Notes under the pieces: generated by a model
The model's database searches: none
Seen by the model: the letters and a program-made list of their open reading frames with translations, nothing else
What the model was told of the DNA's origin: nothing
Shown: one piece after another, positions 8,526 through 16,751 of the stretch
How the letters are laid out: the number at the start of each line of letters is the position of its first letter
How positions within the stretch are numbered: the stretch's first letter is position 1
Position numbers and translations under genes: made by a program
Assembly: GCF_002250115.1 (NCBI RefSeq)
Contig: NZ_CP019985.1
Span: 4,340,001 to 4,404,000, forward strand
Length of the DNA: 64,000 nt
Direction of reading: 5' to 3'
DNA from: Shouchella clausii
GTDB taxonomy: Bacteria; Bacillota; Bacilli; Bacillales; Bacillaceae_D

Positions 8526-9992
8526 TTAGAAATCCCATTTACGAGCGCTTACGCTAGCTTCCCCCTCTGAAAAAAAACGAATTCCCGTGCTTGCTTTATC
8601 TGGAAATATTCTTGCCGTAAACACTTCCTCTCCGTCATTAATGAAGACTTCTACCGAAGATTGATCAACAAAAATATGGAACTTCACGAATTCTCCTTGA
8701 AAGGAGCATTTTCGCACCGTACCGTATTCCTGTGCAAATGGTTGGCCAGCACTCGTCCGATCTAAAACGATCATCTGCTTGGCTTTATCGTATTTAATTA
8801 CCGTTTTCTCAGTTCCGTTCTCTCTAATGTTAATGCCTACCACTTGTGCGCTACCTGCATCAAACTCGCAAAGTAATTCATAGATATCCCCTTTGAAATC
8901 TGGGAATGTCTGTGTTTCGTTCACCAGCTTAAACGTTTTTTCGACTTTTTCTTTTCTTCGTTTTTTTAATTCGGGTACAGGTTTTTGTAGCAATTGATTC
9001 CCTTTTAGGATGAGCTCCCGCGGGATTGTTAAACAATGGGCCCAGCCATGTTTATCTGTTGGGTATTCGATCTCTGGGAGCCCCATCCAACCGACACACA
9101 AGTTCCTTCCACTTGGATCTTTCATTACTTGAGGTGCATAGAAATCAAAGCCACGATCCAGTTCCTGAAACTTGCCATGGTGAAATTGTTTCTCTTCGAA
9201 ATCAAGCGGCTCTCCTATTAAATAGCCAGCTTGATAAAGATTTTGAAAATGATTTCCTTGTGGCTTTAAGCCTTGTGGAGAGAAGATCAATATTCCTTTT
9301 CCGTTCATTTCCAAATAACCTGGACATTCCCACATAAAACCAAATGTATGGAGTTTCGTTTTCAATTCACCGTGAAAATTCCATGACTGAAGGTCAATCG
9401 ACTTATAAATGACCAAGCTTCCTGTTTTGTCTTCCCGTTGAGCACCGATTAACGCATAAAATTGGCCTTGTTTTTTGAACAGCATTGGATCGCGAAAATG
9501 ATCCGTATAGCCCTCTGGCACATGATCAATAACCGGCGCTGGAAATTTGCTGATCTTATACGTTTTATCCATCGTCGCCATACATTGATAAGGACGTCGA
9601 ACCCAATCGGCATCGCGTGTATTCCCTGTATAGAAAAGATAAAGCAACCCCTCATGTTCTAAAGCTGTTCCAGAAAAGGCGCCATGCGAATCAAAATAAG
9701 CTGTAGGCTCTATCCCAATCCCAACATTCTCCCAATGAACAAGGTCGGTGGATTTTGTATGATACCAATATTTAAGCCCATGAACTGGCCCTAGTGGAAA
9801 CCACTGATAAAATAAATGGTATTCACCATTATAATAGGAGAAGCCATTTGGATCATTTAATAAACCTGTTTTTGGTTGAATATGAAAAGACTGCCTCCAA
9901 GGACTAGCGGATACTTTCTCTTTTAATAGCATGATCTCTTCTTTTGTTGCCTCTTCAATCTTTCGATAACGTCTTTCTCTCGTCCACTCCAT
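8526..9992 (-). CDS. sacA: Sucrose-6-phosphate hydrolase (GH32)
   Basis: A GH32 beta-fructosidase that cleaves intracellular sucrose-6-phosphate to glucose-6-phosphate and fructose. The nucleophile motif LLNDPNG gives Asp46; FRDP and WECPG (acid/base Glu) are present, and a beta-sandwich C-terminal domain carries FVDQSSVEVFINDG. No signal peptide, which fits a cytosolic enzyme working after PTS uptake. ATG 9992 is chosen for GGAAGG 7 bp upstream; an in-frame GTG pair near 10034 directly follows the scrA stop and would add 14 residues. It lies between the PTS gene and the repressor gene. Confidence 0.93.
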   Translation of the reverse strand: MEWTRERRYRKIEEATKEEIMLLKEKVSASPWRQSFHIQPKTGLLNDPNGFSYYNGEYHLFYQWFPLGPVHGLKYWYHTKSTDLVHWENVGIGIEPTAYFDSHGAFSGTALEHEGLLYLFYTGNTRDADWVRRPYQCMATMDKTYKISKFPAPVIDHVPEGYTDHFRDPMLFKKQGQFYALIGAQREDKTGSLVIYKSIDLQSWNFHGELKTKLHTFGFMWECPGYLEMNGKGILIFSPQGLKPQGNHFQNLYQAGYLIGEPLDFEEKQFHHGKFQELDRGFDFYAPQVMKDPSGRNLCVGWMGLPEIEYPTDKHGWAHCLTIPRELILKGNQLLQKPVPELKKRRKEKVEKTFKLVNETQTFPDFKGDIYELLCEFDAGSAQVVGINIRENGTEKTVIKYDKAKQMIVLDRTSAGQPFAQEYGTVRKCSFQGEFVKFHIFVDQSSVEVFINDGEEVFTARIFPDKASTGIRFFSEGEASVSARKWDF

Positions 9993-10037
9993 TTGATCAC
10001 CTTCCTCGAGTAAAGAGAGGAGCGGTTTCACCACTCC

Positions 10038-11459
10038 CTATGCTTTGTCTTTAAAACGCTTTGAGAGCAATACGGTTAAGCTAAATGTCACGACAAACGC
10101 AATTACCATGCCGATCACATAATGGATTAATGAATCTGGGCGAATCGAAATAATCCCCGGCAATCCTGCAGCACCTAAAGCGACAGCTAAAACATTGTTC
10201 AGTGTGATATAGGCGTTAGCAACTGCGGCTCCAACGAGTGCAGCAAAAAATGGGTAGCGAAGTTTTAAATTGACACCAAACATGGCAGGCTCCGTGATCC
10301 CAAGTAATGCTGAAATACCTGAAGCGGAAGCCACTCCTTTTAGCTTCTGACTTTTCGTTATAAATAGGACAGCAAGTGCGGCTGCTCCTTGGGCAATGTT
10401 TGCCATTGCTGCTGTTGGGAAGATAAATGACCCACCGGTTTTCGCCATATCTGCCAGCAGTTGTGTTTCAATTGCAATAAAGCTATGATGCATTCCAGTA
10501 ATGACAAAAGGTGCATATAAGAAACCTAGAATCGCCCCGCCAATAGGTCCAGCTGTTTCATATAGGAAAACAATGCCGTCTGTTAAGAAATAACCAGCAG
10601 AACGAGTCAGTGGTCCAACGAATGTAAACGTTAAAATACCAGTTATAAATAGACTTAATAATGGCGTTAGCAAATTATCTAAAACGGTAGGGACTATCTT
10701 TCGCAAAAATTTCTCCAGTTGAGCCAAAATATAGGAGGCAACTAATACTGGTAATACGGTACTTTGATAGCCTACCATCTCAATGTTAAAGCCAAGGATA
10801 TTCCAAACAGGCACAGTGCCTTCTAGCTTTGCTACAGCATAGTCATTCCCATTTAATAAATCGGGATGAACCATGAGCATCCCTAAGGCAGCACCTAAAA
10901 ACGAATTTCCTCCGAACCTTTTTGCGGCCGAAAATCCTATGAGAACAGGCAAATAAACGAATGGCGCATTGGCAAATGTATTAATCAGCGCTGCCAGATC
11001 GGCCATGTTCGGATATGCTTCGATCAATGACAAGTCATCAAAAAACAGTCCTGAAGCTGTTAAGACGTTATTAAGCCCCATTAACAAACCACCAGCGACA
11101 ATCGCCGGAATAATTGGGACAAAAATGTCAGACAGCATCTTTACAAATCGTTGAATCGGATTTAATTTTTGATTCGCCGCATCTTTCACATCGACAGTTG
11201 ACATGTCTTCCATATTTGTTAAAGCTGCAAGCTCCTGATAAATTTTATTTACAGTGCCACTCCCTAAGATAATTTGATATTGACCACCTGTAGAGAATGT
11301 CCCTTTTACAATATCCATATCCTCAAGCTTTTTCTGATGAACAATGCCTTCATCGTTCAAAACCAATCGTAGCCGTGTTGCACAGTGGGAAGCAGCAGCT
11401 ATATTTTCCTTTCCACCTAACGCATCAAGAATCTCTTGAGCTTTTTGTCTGTCATTCAT
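10038..11459 (-). CDS. scrA: Sucrose-specific PTS enzyme IIBC
   Basis: An N-terminal EIIB domain holds the phosphorylation cysteine in ASHCATRLRL. A multi-span EIIC domain of the glucose-glucoside superfamily follows (for example GFLYAPFVITGMHHSF and SGISALLGITEPAMFGVN). There is no fused EIIA, so it must borrow a glucose-type EIIA, as other sucrose transporters of this class do. It imports and phosphorylates sucrose at the membrane. Start 11459 has GAGGGG upstream. First gene of the sucrose operon, behind the three-operator region. Confidence 0.92.
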   Translation of the reverse strand: MNDRQKAQEILDALGGKENIAAASHCATRLRLVLNDEGIVHQKKLEDMDIVKGTFSTGGQYQIILGSGTVNKIYQELAALTNMEDMSTVDVKDAANQKLNPIQRFVKMLSDIFVPIIPAIVAGGLLMGLNNVLTASGLFFDDLSLIEAYPNMADLAALINTFANAPFVYLPVLIGFSAAKRFGGNSFLGAALGMLMVHPDLLNGNDYAVAKLEGTVPVWNILGFNIEMVGYQSTVLPVLVASYILAQLEKFLRKIVPTVLDNLLTPLLSLFITGILTFTFVGPLTRSAGYFLTDGIVFLYETAGPIGGAILGFLYAPFVITGMHHSFIAIETQLLADMAKTGGSFIFPTAAMANIAQGAAALAVLFITKSQKLKGVASASGISALLGITEPAMFGVNLKLRYPFFAALVGAAVANAYITLNNVLAVALGAAGLPGIISIRPDSLIHYVIGMVIAFVVTFSLTVLLSKRFKDKA

Positions 11460-11497
11460 GATTTCCCCTCGTTTCAGATTTGAATTCAATCAATTTG

Positions 11498-11578
11498 AAT
11501 GTAAAGCTTTACATTTTACAAAAATAAATAATGTAAAGCCTCACACACAACAAGAAAAAAATATGTAAAGCTTTACAT
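11498..11578 (-). promoter_or_regulatory. Sucrose-operon control region: three 14-bp operators at 32-bp spacing
   Basis: Perfect palindromes TGTAAAGCTTTACA stand at 11500-11513 and 11564-11577, with a degenerate copy TGTAAAGCCTCACA at 11532-11545. Centre-to-centre spacing is exactly 32 bp twice, about three helical turns, so all three face the same side of the helix. A possible promoter TTGTTG-17-TATTTA (minus strand, 11525-11553) encloses the middle operator. The centre is GC rather than the CG of a CcpA cre site, which favours the LacI-type repressor encoded by the operon. Confidence 0.7.
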
Positions 11579-11656
11579 TTAGTATATTAAAGGAAGCGAT
11601 CCTGGACGTCAAGGTTTTCTTGTCTTACAGAATACCTTGATTCCACTATACCAAAC

Positions 11657-11689
11657 AAGGAGAAAAGCTCCTTCCTCGCTTTTCTCCTT
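11657..11689 (-). terminator. Terminator of the amino-sugar-acid operon
   Basis: A perfect 12-bp stem AAGGAGAAAAGC/GCTTTTCTCCTT with a 9-nt loop lies 10 bp after the HAD gene stop, followed on the minus strand by a short T-rich tail. A second hairpin (AAGGT/ACCTT around 11612-11638) lies just beyond. Confidence 0.65.
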
Positions 11690-11698
11690 CAAGTATGT

Positions 11699-12361
11699 TT
11701 ACACCATCTCTCCTAATATGGTAGGGCTTAACTGTTCCAATGAATCGATTGTGATATCTGCCAGCGATAAATCCATCGGGATAGATGGATGCTTTACGCC
11801 AACTTTTTTCATCCCTGCCCGGGTTGCTGCTAGTAAGCCATTCGTTGAATCTTCAATGACAATACATTGTGCTGGAGCTTGGCCGAGCCTTTTCGCCGTC
11901 TGCAGGAAAATCTCTGGGTCCGGCTTACTATCCGCAAATTCCTCTCCGCTTACAACCACATCGAATAGATGCGCCAATCCACAATCGGTTACTACTCGGT
12001 TGATTCTCTCTCTGTCGGACGAAGATGCCAATGCTATACGGACCCCATTGCTTTTAAGGCTTTCGATTAAAGGCCGGACAGCGGGAAATTGAATGTCCTT
12101 GAAGCAGCATTCTTTTCCTTGAAAGGATTCGTACTGGTATTGAATTAGTTCTTCTACCGTTTGGGAAAGCCCACAATGCTCTTTAATCAATTGCCATTTC
12201 CGTTTTATGCTGCCACCAATCAATTGCAATTTGATTTCCTCAGGAACAGAAATCTTTAATTGCCGATATAACTCTTGATTCCACAAGCGATAAACAGGCT
12301 CACTGTCGACAATCACACCGTCCATATCAAAAATGACTGCATATGCGCCTTTCTTTTTCAT
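11699..12361 (-). CDS. HAD-IA phosphatase/phosphomutase-like protein
   Basis: The HAD motif I VIFDMDGVIVDSEP is at residues 9-22, motif II at ALASSSD, and motif III/IV at VIEDSTNGLLAATRAGMK. Residues between motifs I and II form the alpha-helical cap of the beta-phosphoglucomutase-like subgroup. The gene is the last of the ten-gene operon and starts 4 bp after the aldolase stop. In that setting it could dephosphorylate a sugar-acid intermediate or clear a dead-end phosphate ester. Substrate is inferred only from context. Confidence 0.85.
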   Translation of the reverse strand: MKKKGAYAVIFDMDGVIVDSEPVYRLWNQELYRQLKISVPEEIKLQLIGGSIKRKWQLIKEHCGLSQTVEELIQYQYESFQGKECCFKDIQFPAVRPLIESLKSNGVRIALASSSDRERINRVVTDCGLAHLFDVVVSGEEFADSKPDPEIFLQTAKRLGQAPAQCIVIEDSTNGLLAATRAGMKKVGVKHPSIPMDLSLADITIDSLEQLSPTILGEMV

Positions 12362-12365
12362 CCTT

Positions 12366-13082
12366 TTACTTCCATTCCATACTAATTAACTGCTTGATTT
12401 TCTCCACTTCTGTTTTGCCGGTCTTTTGGTCAATCAGTGATGTATACAAATGAGGAATCACCGTTTCCGCCCCGTTGTCGAGACAGACTTGGACGATGCG
12501 CTCGACATTGTCCACATCAATTCCTCCTGTTGGCTCAAAGATTGTTAAACCGGCATTGACAGCCGCTTTGACCATTGCTGCGACTTCATCGAGACGTTTT
12601 TCGCCATCGATCGGATAAAACTTGACAGAGTCTACGCCAATTTCAGCAAGCATGGCCGCAGCCAGTTCACAGGAAACTTTTTCTTTGAAATCAGCACTGC
12701 GTGGCCCAGTGGAAATATAGACTTCACCAGCTGTCCCAGTTGGTTCAATCAGTGCGTTGACGAGTGTAGTCGACGCCTTTAGCTCGCTCATCCGCCCACG
12801 TGTATAGCCGGCTGCTGGAAAGACTTGATTGATATGGTTTGGCACCGTCTTGGCGGAAACATCAGCAACCATTTTCCACATTGCAGGGTCGCCAGCTCCT
12901 AGTCCTACTGAGACAGGAATATCGTTGTTTTTATACAATGCCACCTGTTCAATTGCTTCTTTGGCTGATGGAAAATGTTTGACCATTACGCCTATGAGCA
13001 CACGGTCTCCTGCTACTTGCACTAACTCTTTTGCGTTTTCTACATCTTTGGCCAATACGTTGAAAATGACTTTTTCGTTCAT
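12366..13082 (-). CDS. 2-dehydro-3-deoxy-6-phosphogluconate aldolase, DgaF family
   Basis: A 238-residue protein of the KDGP-aldolase family typified by DgaF of the Salmonella D-glucosaminate pathway (EF_0839-type in Enterococcus). Recognisable stretches include VSVGLGAGDPAMWKMVADVS, STGPRSADFKEK, SVKFYPIDGEKR with the probable Schiff-base lysine, and FEPTGGIDVDNVERIV. The expected reaction splits KDGP into pyruvate and glyceraldehyde-3-phosphate. The start codon overlaps the stop of the DgaE-like gene (ATGA), so the two enzymes of consecutive steps are coupled. Confidence 0.88.
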   Translation of the reverse strand: MNEKVIFNVLAKDVENAKELVQVAGDRVLIGVMVKHFPSAKEAIEQVALYKNNDIPVSVGLGAGDPAMWKMVADVSAKTVPNHINQVFPAAGYTRGRMSELKASTTLVNALIEPTGTAGEVYISTGPRSADFKEKVSCELAAAMLAEIGVDSVKFYPIDGEKRLDEVAAMVKAAVNAGLTIFEPTGGIDVDNVERIVQVCLDNGAETVIPHLYTSLIDQKTGKTEVEKIKQLISMEWK

Positions 13083-14191
13083 GAGGACTGCCCCTCTTTC
13101 ACTATCCGTTTGATTTCACTTGCAATGATGTCTTCTTGTCCTTTCAGTAAAGGACGGGGATCAACCGATAAAATCCCCACATTTACATAATGATGCCGTA
13201 AAAAGATGGCTGGGTTGCCTGATTCAAGGCGATGAAGAAGCTCTGCTGCTGTCATGCCTGCTTTGCTAGGATCAACTTGAATTTGCGCACGATAAATCGC
13301 TCTTCCGGCCTCGTCTTGTTTGATCGAACAATGCAATCCTTTCACATCCGCCAAAGCATCGGCCAGCTTTGTCATACGTTCAATTTGTTCATCGCCATTG
13401 TCTTCCTTAAGCGGATATTGTTTTAAAGCAGCGATAAGTCCGGCAACTCCTTCTTTCCCTACTTTCATTGGCCGGCCAACTCCTTTATATTGCATGCGGC
13501 ACGCTTCCATCCATTTCTTTTTCCCGCAAATCAAACCAGAAGTGGGACCTTCCAATGCTTTTCCCCCGCTGTAAATAACGATATCTGCGCCCATTCGGAT
13601 ATATGCTTGAAAATCTTCTTCTGCCGCAGCATCAACAATGAATGGTAACTGGTGTTCCTTCGCAATTTTCATCATTGTTTCAAGCGACTGCATGCCTTTT
13701 TGAACAGCATGATGGGATTTTATGTAGAGAAGTGCGGCTGTTTTCTCTGTGATTGCCTGTTCGATATGATCTGCCTCTACTTTATTCGCATTGCCGACCT
13801 CGACAGGTTTCCCGCCGCCGATTCGAACCATTTGTGCAATGCTTGCACCAAAATGAATCTGCTGGCCTTTTTGAATAATTATTTCATTGCTAAGTCCTTC
13901 AGAGTCTGGCATTTTTTCGATTAAAGTTAGATTTTTTCCGGTTATCACAGACGCTGTCGAGATGGCAATTCCTGCGGCTGCCCCGCATGTAGGGCAGCCG
14001 TCTTCCGCGCCTGTATATTCTGCGATCACACTGCCGGCGAATTCCATCATTTCATCGATATCGACATAATCTTGCGCGGCACGCTTTAGCGCATCTGCGA
14101 CTTCATCACTGACTGCAGACGCACCTAGAGCCGTCATTTTCCCACTGGCGTTAATGACTTTACGAAGACCCAACTGTGAAAAAAAACTCAT
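13079..14191 (-). CDS. PLP-dependent ammonia lyase, DgaE family (SelA-related)
   Basis: A fold-type I PLP enzyme related to selenocysteine synthase. The PLP lysine is in YSGGKALEGPTSG (Lys211), preceded by the FIVDAAAEED aspartate loop. Near the N-terminus a GCPTCGAAAGIAIS segment replaces the usual phosphate-binding loop. The DgaE prototype turns D-glucosaminate-6-phosphate into KDGP plus ammonia. Its product is exactly the substrate of the next gene, which supports the pathway. It is encoded 12 bp after the DUF4310 gene in a continuous operon. Confidence 0.87.
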   Translation of the reverse strand: MSFFSQLGLRKVINASGKMTALGASAVSDEVADALKRAAQDYVDIDEMMEFAGSVIAEYTGAEDGCPTCGAAAGIAISTASVITGKNLTLIEKMPDSEGLSNEIIIQKGQQIHFGASIAQMVRIGGGKPVEVGNANKVEADHIEQAITEKTAALLYIKSHHAVQKGMQSLETMMKIAKEHQLPFIVDAAAEEDFQAYIRMGADIVIYSGGKALEGPTSGLICGKKKWMEACRMQYKGVGRPMKVGKEGVAGLIAALKQYPLKEDNGDEQIERMTKLADALADVKGLHCSIKQDEAGRAIYRAQIQVDPSKAGMTAAELLHRLESGNPAIFLRHHYVNVGILSVDPRPLLKGQEDIIASEIKRIVKEGQSS

Positions 14192-14203
14192 CGCTCACTC
14201 ATC

Positions 14204-14878
14204 CTATTCTAAAGAGATTGGAAATATTGCGCCAAAAATCATGGCGCCTAAAATCGCTCCGCCTGCTACTGGCTTTTTCCATATATAGAAAATCGCCGCA
14301 CCAATGGTTGAACCAATTCCGATTGGGATCGAGGCACTTGCTGCAGAAAGAACGATTAACGGTCCGAGAAAGCGGCCCGATGTATTTCCAGCGCCCATCA
14401 TAATATCAGCACCAAACGTGGAATTGGATTGCCCAACTGTTAATTTGCGAATTGCCAAGATGGCATAGCCAACGAGTGCCCCTAACAAAGCGCCTGTTAG
14501 CAAGGAAAGGATAAAATTTTCAATCGGGGCTGTAATACCCGACGCTAGCAGGATTGCCGGCACGCCTATGCCAAGACCGGTTTGCAGGGATCCGCCAATA
14601 TCTAATATCCCTACGAGCGCCCCTTCCAACACACGGGCGAATAAAAAGCTCGCTCCAAAAGCGGCTGCTGCCCCGTAGCCTGCTCCTTGAATCCCGGCTT
14701 CCAACATAGCGACAATTGCTACATCATTGAATGCGCCAATTTTATACACATAGTACATATGCGTTCCGGCAAAAATGCCTGACGAAAGAAGGGCGACAAA
14801 AATGGGAAAGGACCAGTCCGCATACCAAAACGTTTTATACATATCTTTTTCAGCGAGAGACTCTGATTGCGTTGTCAC
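14204..14878 (-). CDS. DUF4310 membrane protein, putative transporter subunit
   Basis: A 224-residue integral membrane protein with about six hydrophobic segments rich in Gly and Ala (for example GALLGALVGYAILAI and SIPIGIGSTIGAAIFYIW). From memory it matches the DUF4310 (EF_0832-like) family, known only from a conserved cassette with the neighbours seen here. It starts 1 bp after the DUF4311 gene. Because DUF4310 and DUF4311 are the only multi-span proteins in an operon that needs an importer, I infer they form the membrane part of a transporter. No biochemical role is established as far as I know. Confidence 0.75.
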   Translation of the reverse strand: MTTQSESLAEKDMYKTFWYADWSFPIFVALLSSGIFAGTHMYYVYKIGAFNDVAIVAMLEAGIQGAGYGAAAAFGASFLFARVLEGALVGILDIGGSLQTGLGIGVPAILLASGITAPIENFILSLLTGALLGALVGYAILAIRKLTVGQSNSTFGADIMMGAGNTSGRFLGPLIVLSAASASIPIGIGSTIGAAIFYIWKKPVAGGAILGAMIFGAIFPISLE

Positions 14879-14879
14879 C

Positions 14880-15665
14880 TTACTTCACCTCTAATCCTAA
14901 CAGTTTATGAAAGTCTAAAAGCCATTCTGGTGGAGCCATGTTCATGCTCTCCAATAACTGAATATCGAAGCCACGGAAAAATGCGCTTAAAATAAAGAGA
15001 ACGATAACAGAAATAAGCAATGTCTTCGTTACCTTCGTCCAACCGCTATCATCGACTCCCTTGCCGATTAATATCCCAAGCACCACACCTGGCACGGCAT
15101 TCCCCATAATCAAGTGGGCAGCACCACCGAAAATTGTGCCCCAGAAACCAGAGCGCTTGCCAGCGTCTAATGCGGCCAACCAGAAAATGACGGGCATAAT
15201 CGGATCGATTAACAAATTTGCTGCCGGCACAAGGACGTGGACGGCAATCGCTTGCAATGATTCGGGAATCGCAGAAGCTGTCAAGTTCAAAAAGGCAACG
15301 ACGATAATCCCAATAATGCCGCCTGAAATCGCCATTTTTTTCGGATTATGTAGCGTATCTTCTGGGCGCTTGCCTTTGCGCATTAATACCGCTGCCGCCC
15401 AGTTAGGAATAATACGGTGGTCCACATCCTGTGTGAAGGCACCTGCCCCGACAGAGGACGCCCACGCATTAAAGAAGAAGCCTAATCCGAATGAAAAGTG
15501 GGATGCCGCATCTCCCGCACAAGCATTTAGCTCCCCAAGTGTCCGGAATGCTCCCATTCCTTGTGCTTTTGGTGCATGGAACATCCGGGCAGCCCCAGCA
15601 CCGACACCGACACCGACAAAAGCACCAATAATGATTGATTTTATTGCTACCTCTATCATCTCCAT
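14880..15665 (-). CDS. DUF4311 membrane protein, putative transporter subunit
   Basis: A 261-residue protein with about six to seven hydrophobic segments. Its soluble-looking N-terminal third is Gly-rich and conserved in appearance: GVGVGAGAARMFHAPKAQGM, then NACAGDAASHFSFGLGFFFN, then GAGAFTQDVDHRIIPNW. Charged and polar residues such as His and Asp within apparently buried segments suggest a substrate path. It belongs to the DUF4311 family of the same cassette. It follows the DUF4312 gene by 14 bp and abuts DUF4310. Function unproven; probable permease partner. Confidence 0.75.
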   Translation of the reverse strand: MEMIEVAIKSIIIGAFVGVGVGAGAARMFHAPKAQGMGAFRTLGELNACAGDAASHFSFGLGFFFNAWASSVGAGAFTQDVDHRIIPNWAAAVLMRKGKRPEDTLHNPKKMAISGGIIGIIVVAFLNLTASAIPESLQAIAVHVLVPAANLLIDPIMPVIFWLAALDAGKRSGFWGTIFGGAAHLIMGNAVPGVVLGILIGKGVDDSGWTKVTKTLLISVIVLFILSAFFRGFDIQLLESMNMAPPEWLLDFHKLLGLEVK

Positions 15666-15679
15666 ATGTTTCTCCTCCG

Positions 15680-16036
15680 CTATTTATCCGCTACTTGCCT
15701 ATTGCGGAAAATATGATTTACAATCCCATCAGGCGACTCGATTTTTTTAAAAGGAATCTCTTCTACTTTCAGCAGTGTAATCTTTACATCCACTTCTAGC
15801 TTGACCGTATACTCGCTTCTTTTTCTCGGGAAGAAAAAGAGCAAAAAGCGCTCCGTGTACGTATGCTCAATCGCTTCATTGACATGGATGCTTACAGGTT
15901 CAATGCGGATAATCATCGCTTTATACTCATCCATCACTTTTCTCTGGATTTTCCCGAGCGCGGTGTTAATGGCAAGCTCCTTTGACTTTCCTTTGCCGCT
16001 TACTAGAACGGTGTGCTGGACCATCTTCTCCATCAT
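15680..16036 (-). CDS. DUF4312 small soluble protein
   Basis: A 118-residue protein with no membrane segment, predicted mixed alpha/beta (TVLVSGKGKSKELAINTALG; RSEYTVKLEVDVKITLLKVE). It belongs to the DUF4312 family, which co-occurs with DUF4310, DUF4311 and SFCGS proteins. The start codon follows the SFCGS stop by one base with AAGGG just upstream, implying coupled translation and fixed stoichiometry. I infer a cytosolic subunit of the putative transporter. Nothing in the sequence identifies a catalytic residue. Confidence 0.7.
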   Translation of the reverse strand: MMEKMVQHTVLVSGKGKSKELAINTALGKIQRKVMDEYKAMIIRIEPVSIHVNEAIEHTYTERFLLFFFPRKRSEYTVKLEVDVKITLLKVEEIPFKKIESPDGIVNHIFRNRQVADK

Positions 16037-16037
16037 G

Positions 16038-16400
16038 TTACCCTTGCACTTTCTTTAAATAGGCTTCCGTAATTCTCTTGCCAAGCTCTTCTGTATCCAT
16101 AAAACCAAAACCGAGTACTTTTTTTCCTTCATTAATGGCTGTGATGCCTTCATCAACAGAACGCATGCCATAATGTGCTGGGTAGCCGTATTTTGTTTGT
16201 GCAGTGATGGCACCTGCTCCACCGCTTCCACAGAATGAAATACCGATATCAGCATTCTCTGTATCCATAACATCACCAAGACGCATGTCCGCGCCAACAC
16301 CGGAAATGACAATCGCCTTCCCACCAGCAGCTTCAACGCCTTTTGCTACATTATGTCCTTTACCTAAGCGATCCCCGATAACCACAACAACTTGACTCAT
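16038..16400 (-). CDS. Glycine-rich SFCGS-family protein
   Basis: A 120-residue soluble protein with a Rossmann-like start (MSQVVVVIGDRLGKGHNVAK) and the family-defining SFCGSGGAGA with Cys57. The size, the N-terminal beta strand and a conserved cysteine after a strand recall PTS EIIB domains, but the signature is different, so this is only an analogy. ATG 16400 is chosen because GGAGGGGG lies about 8 bp upstream. It lies between the stand-alone PRD gene and DUF4312. Possible phosphoryl or substrate carrier of the transporter; unproven. Confidence 0.75.
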   Translation of the reverse strand: MSQVVVVIGDRLGKGHNVAKGVEAAGGKAIVISGVGADMRLGDVMDTENADIGISFCGSGGAGAITAQTKYGYPAHYGMRSVDEGITAINEGKKVLGFGFMDTEELGKRITEAYLKKVQG

Positions 16401-16421
16401 TTTACATTCCCCCTCCAATGA

Positions 16422-16751
16422 TTAATCCTTCATTTTAGCTGTTTCAAAATGGATAGAAAGCAAGTATTTCTCATCCTCATGCAAATCCGTCAATCTGTTG
16501 CACACTTTTTCTGCCATTTCGATTGATTGCTTGGATACTTCCTGAAATAGATGTTTATCGATAGGCTCGATCCGTTCCTTATGCGTGGAACGGTAGACCA
16601 TCGCTGAAAGATGGGACAATAACGATAGCTTCTGCGCGTCTGTCGTCTGAATATGCTCTTGCCTTAATAGGTTTTCTGTAAATTGCATCACTTCCACGCA
16701 CAGTTCGTAGTTTTCACTCTTGCGGTATAATTCTTGCACTTTCCCTTCCAT
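16422..16751 (-). CDS. Stand-alone PRD protein (EF_0829 type)
   Basis: A 109-residue protein that consists of little more than one PTS-regulation domain. The two landmark histidines are His47 in LLSHLSAMV and His101 in YLLSIHFE. There is no DNA- or RNA-binding domain. The gene starts 38 bp inside the amidohydrolase gene with AAGGA upstream. Single PRD proteins of this kind accompany the DUF4310-4312 cassette; the likely role is to sense PTS phosphorylation or to modulate the large PRD activator encoded two genes upstream. Confidence 0.72.
   Translation of the reverse strand: MEGKVQELYRKSENYELCVEVMQFTENLLRQEHIQTTDAQKLSLLSHLSAMVYRSTHKERIEPIDKHLFQEVSKQSIEMAEKVCNRLTDLHEDEKYLLSIHFETAKMKD

Noticed and set aside
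11500-11513. CcpA cre site upstream of scrA
   Set aside because: The palindrome has GC at the centre instead of the conserved CG and occurs three times at fixed spacing, which suits the local LacI-type repressor better.
15061-15750. A 229-codon frame antisense to the DUF4311 gene
   Set aside because: Pro/Ala/Lys-rich shadow composition, no start site, and the sense gene is part of a tight operon.
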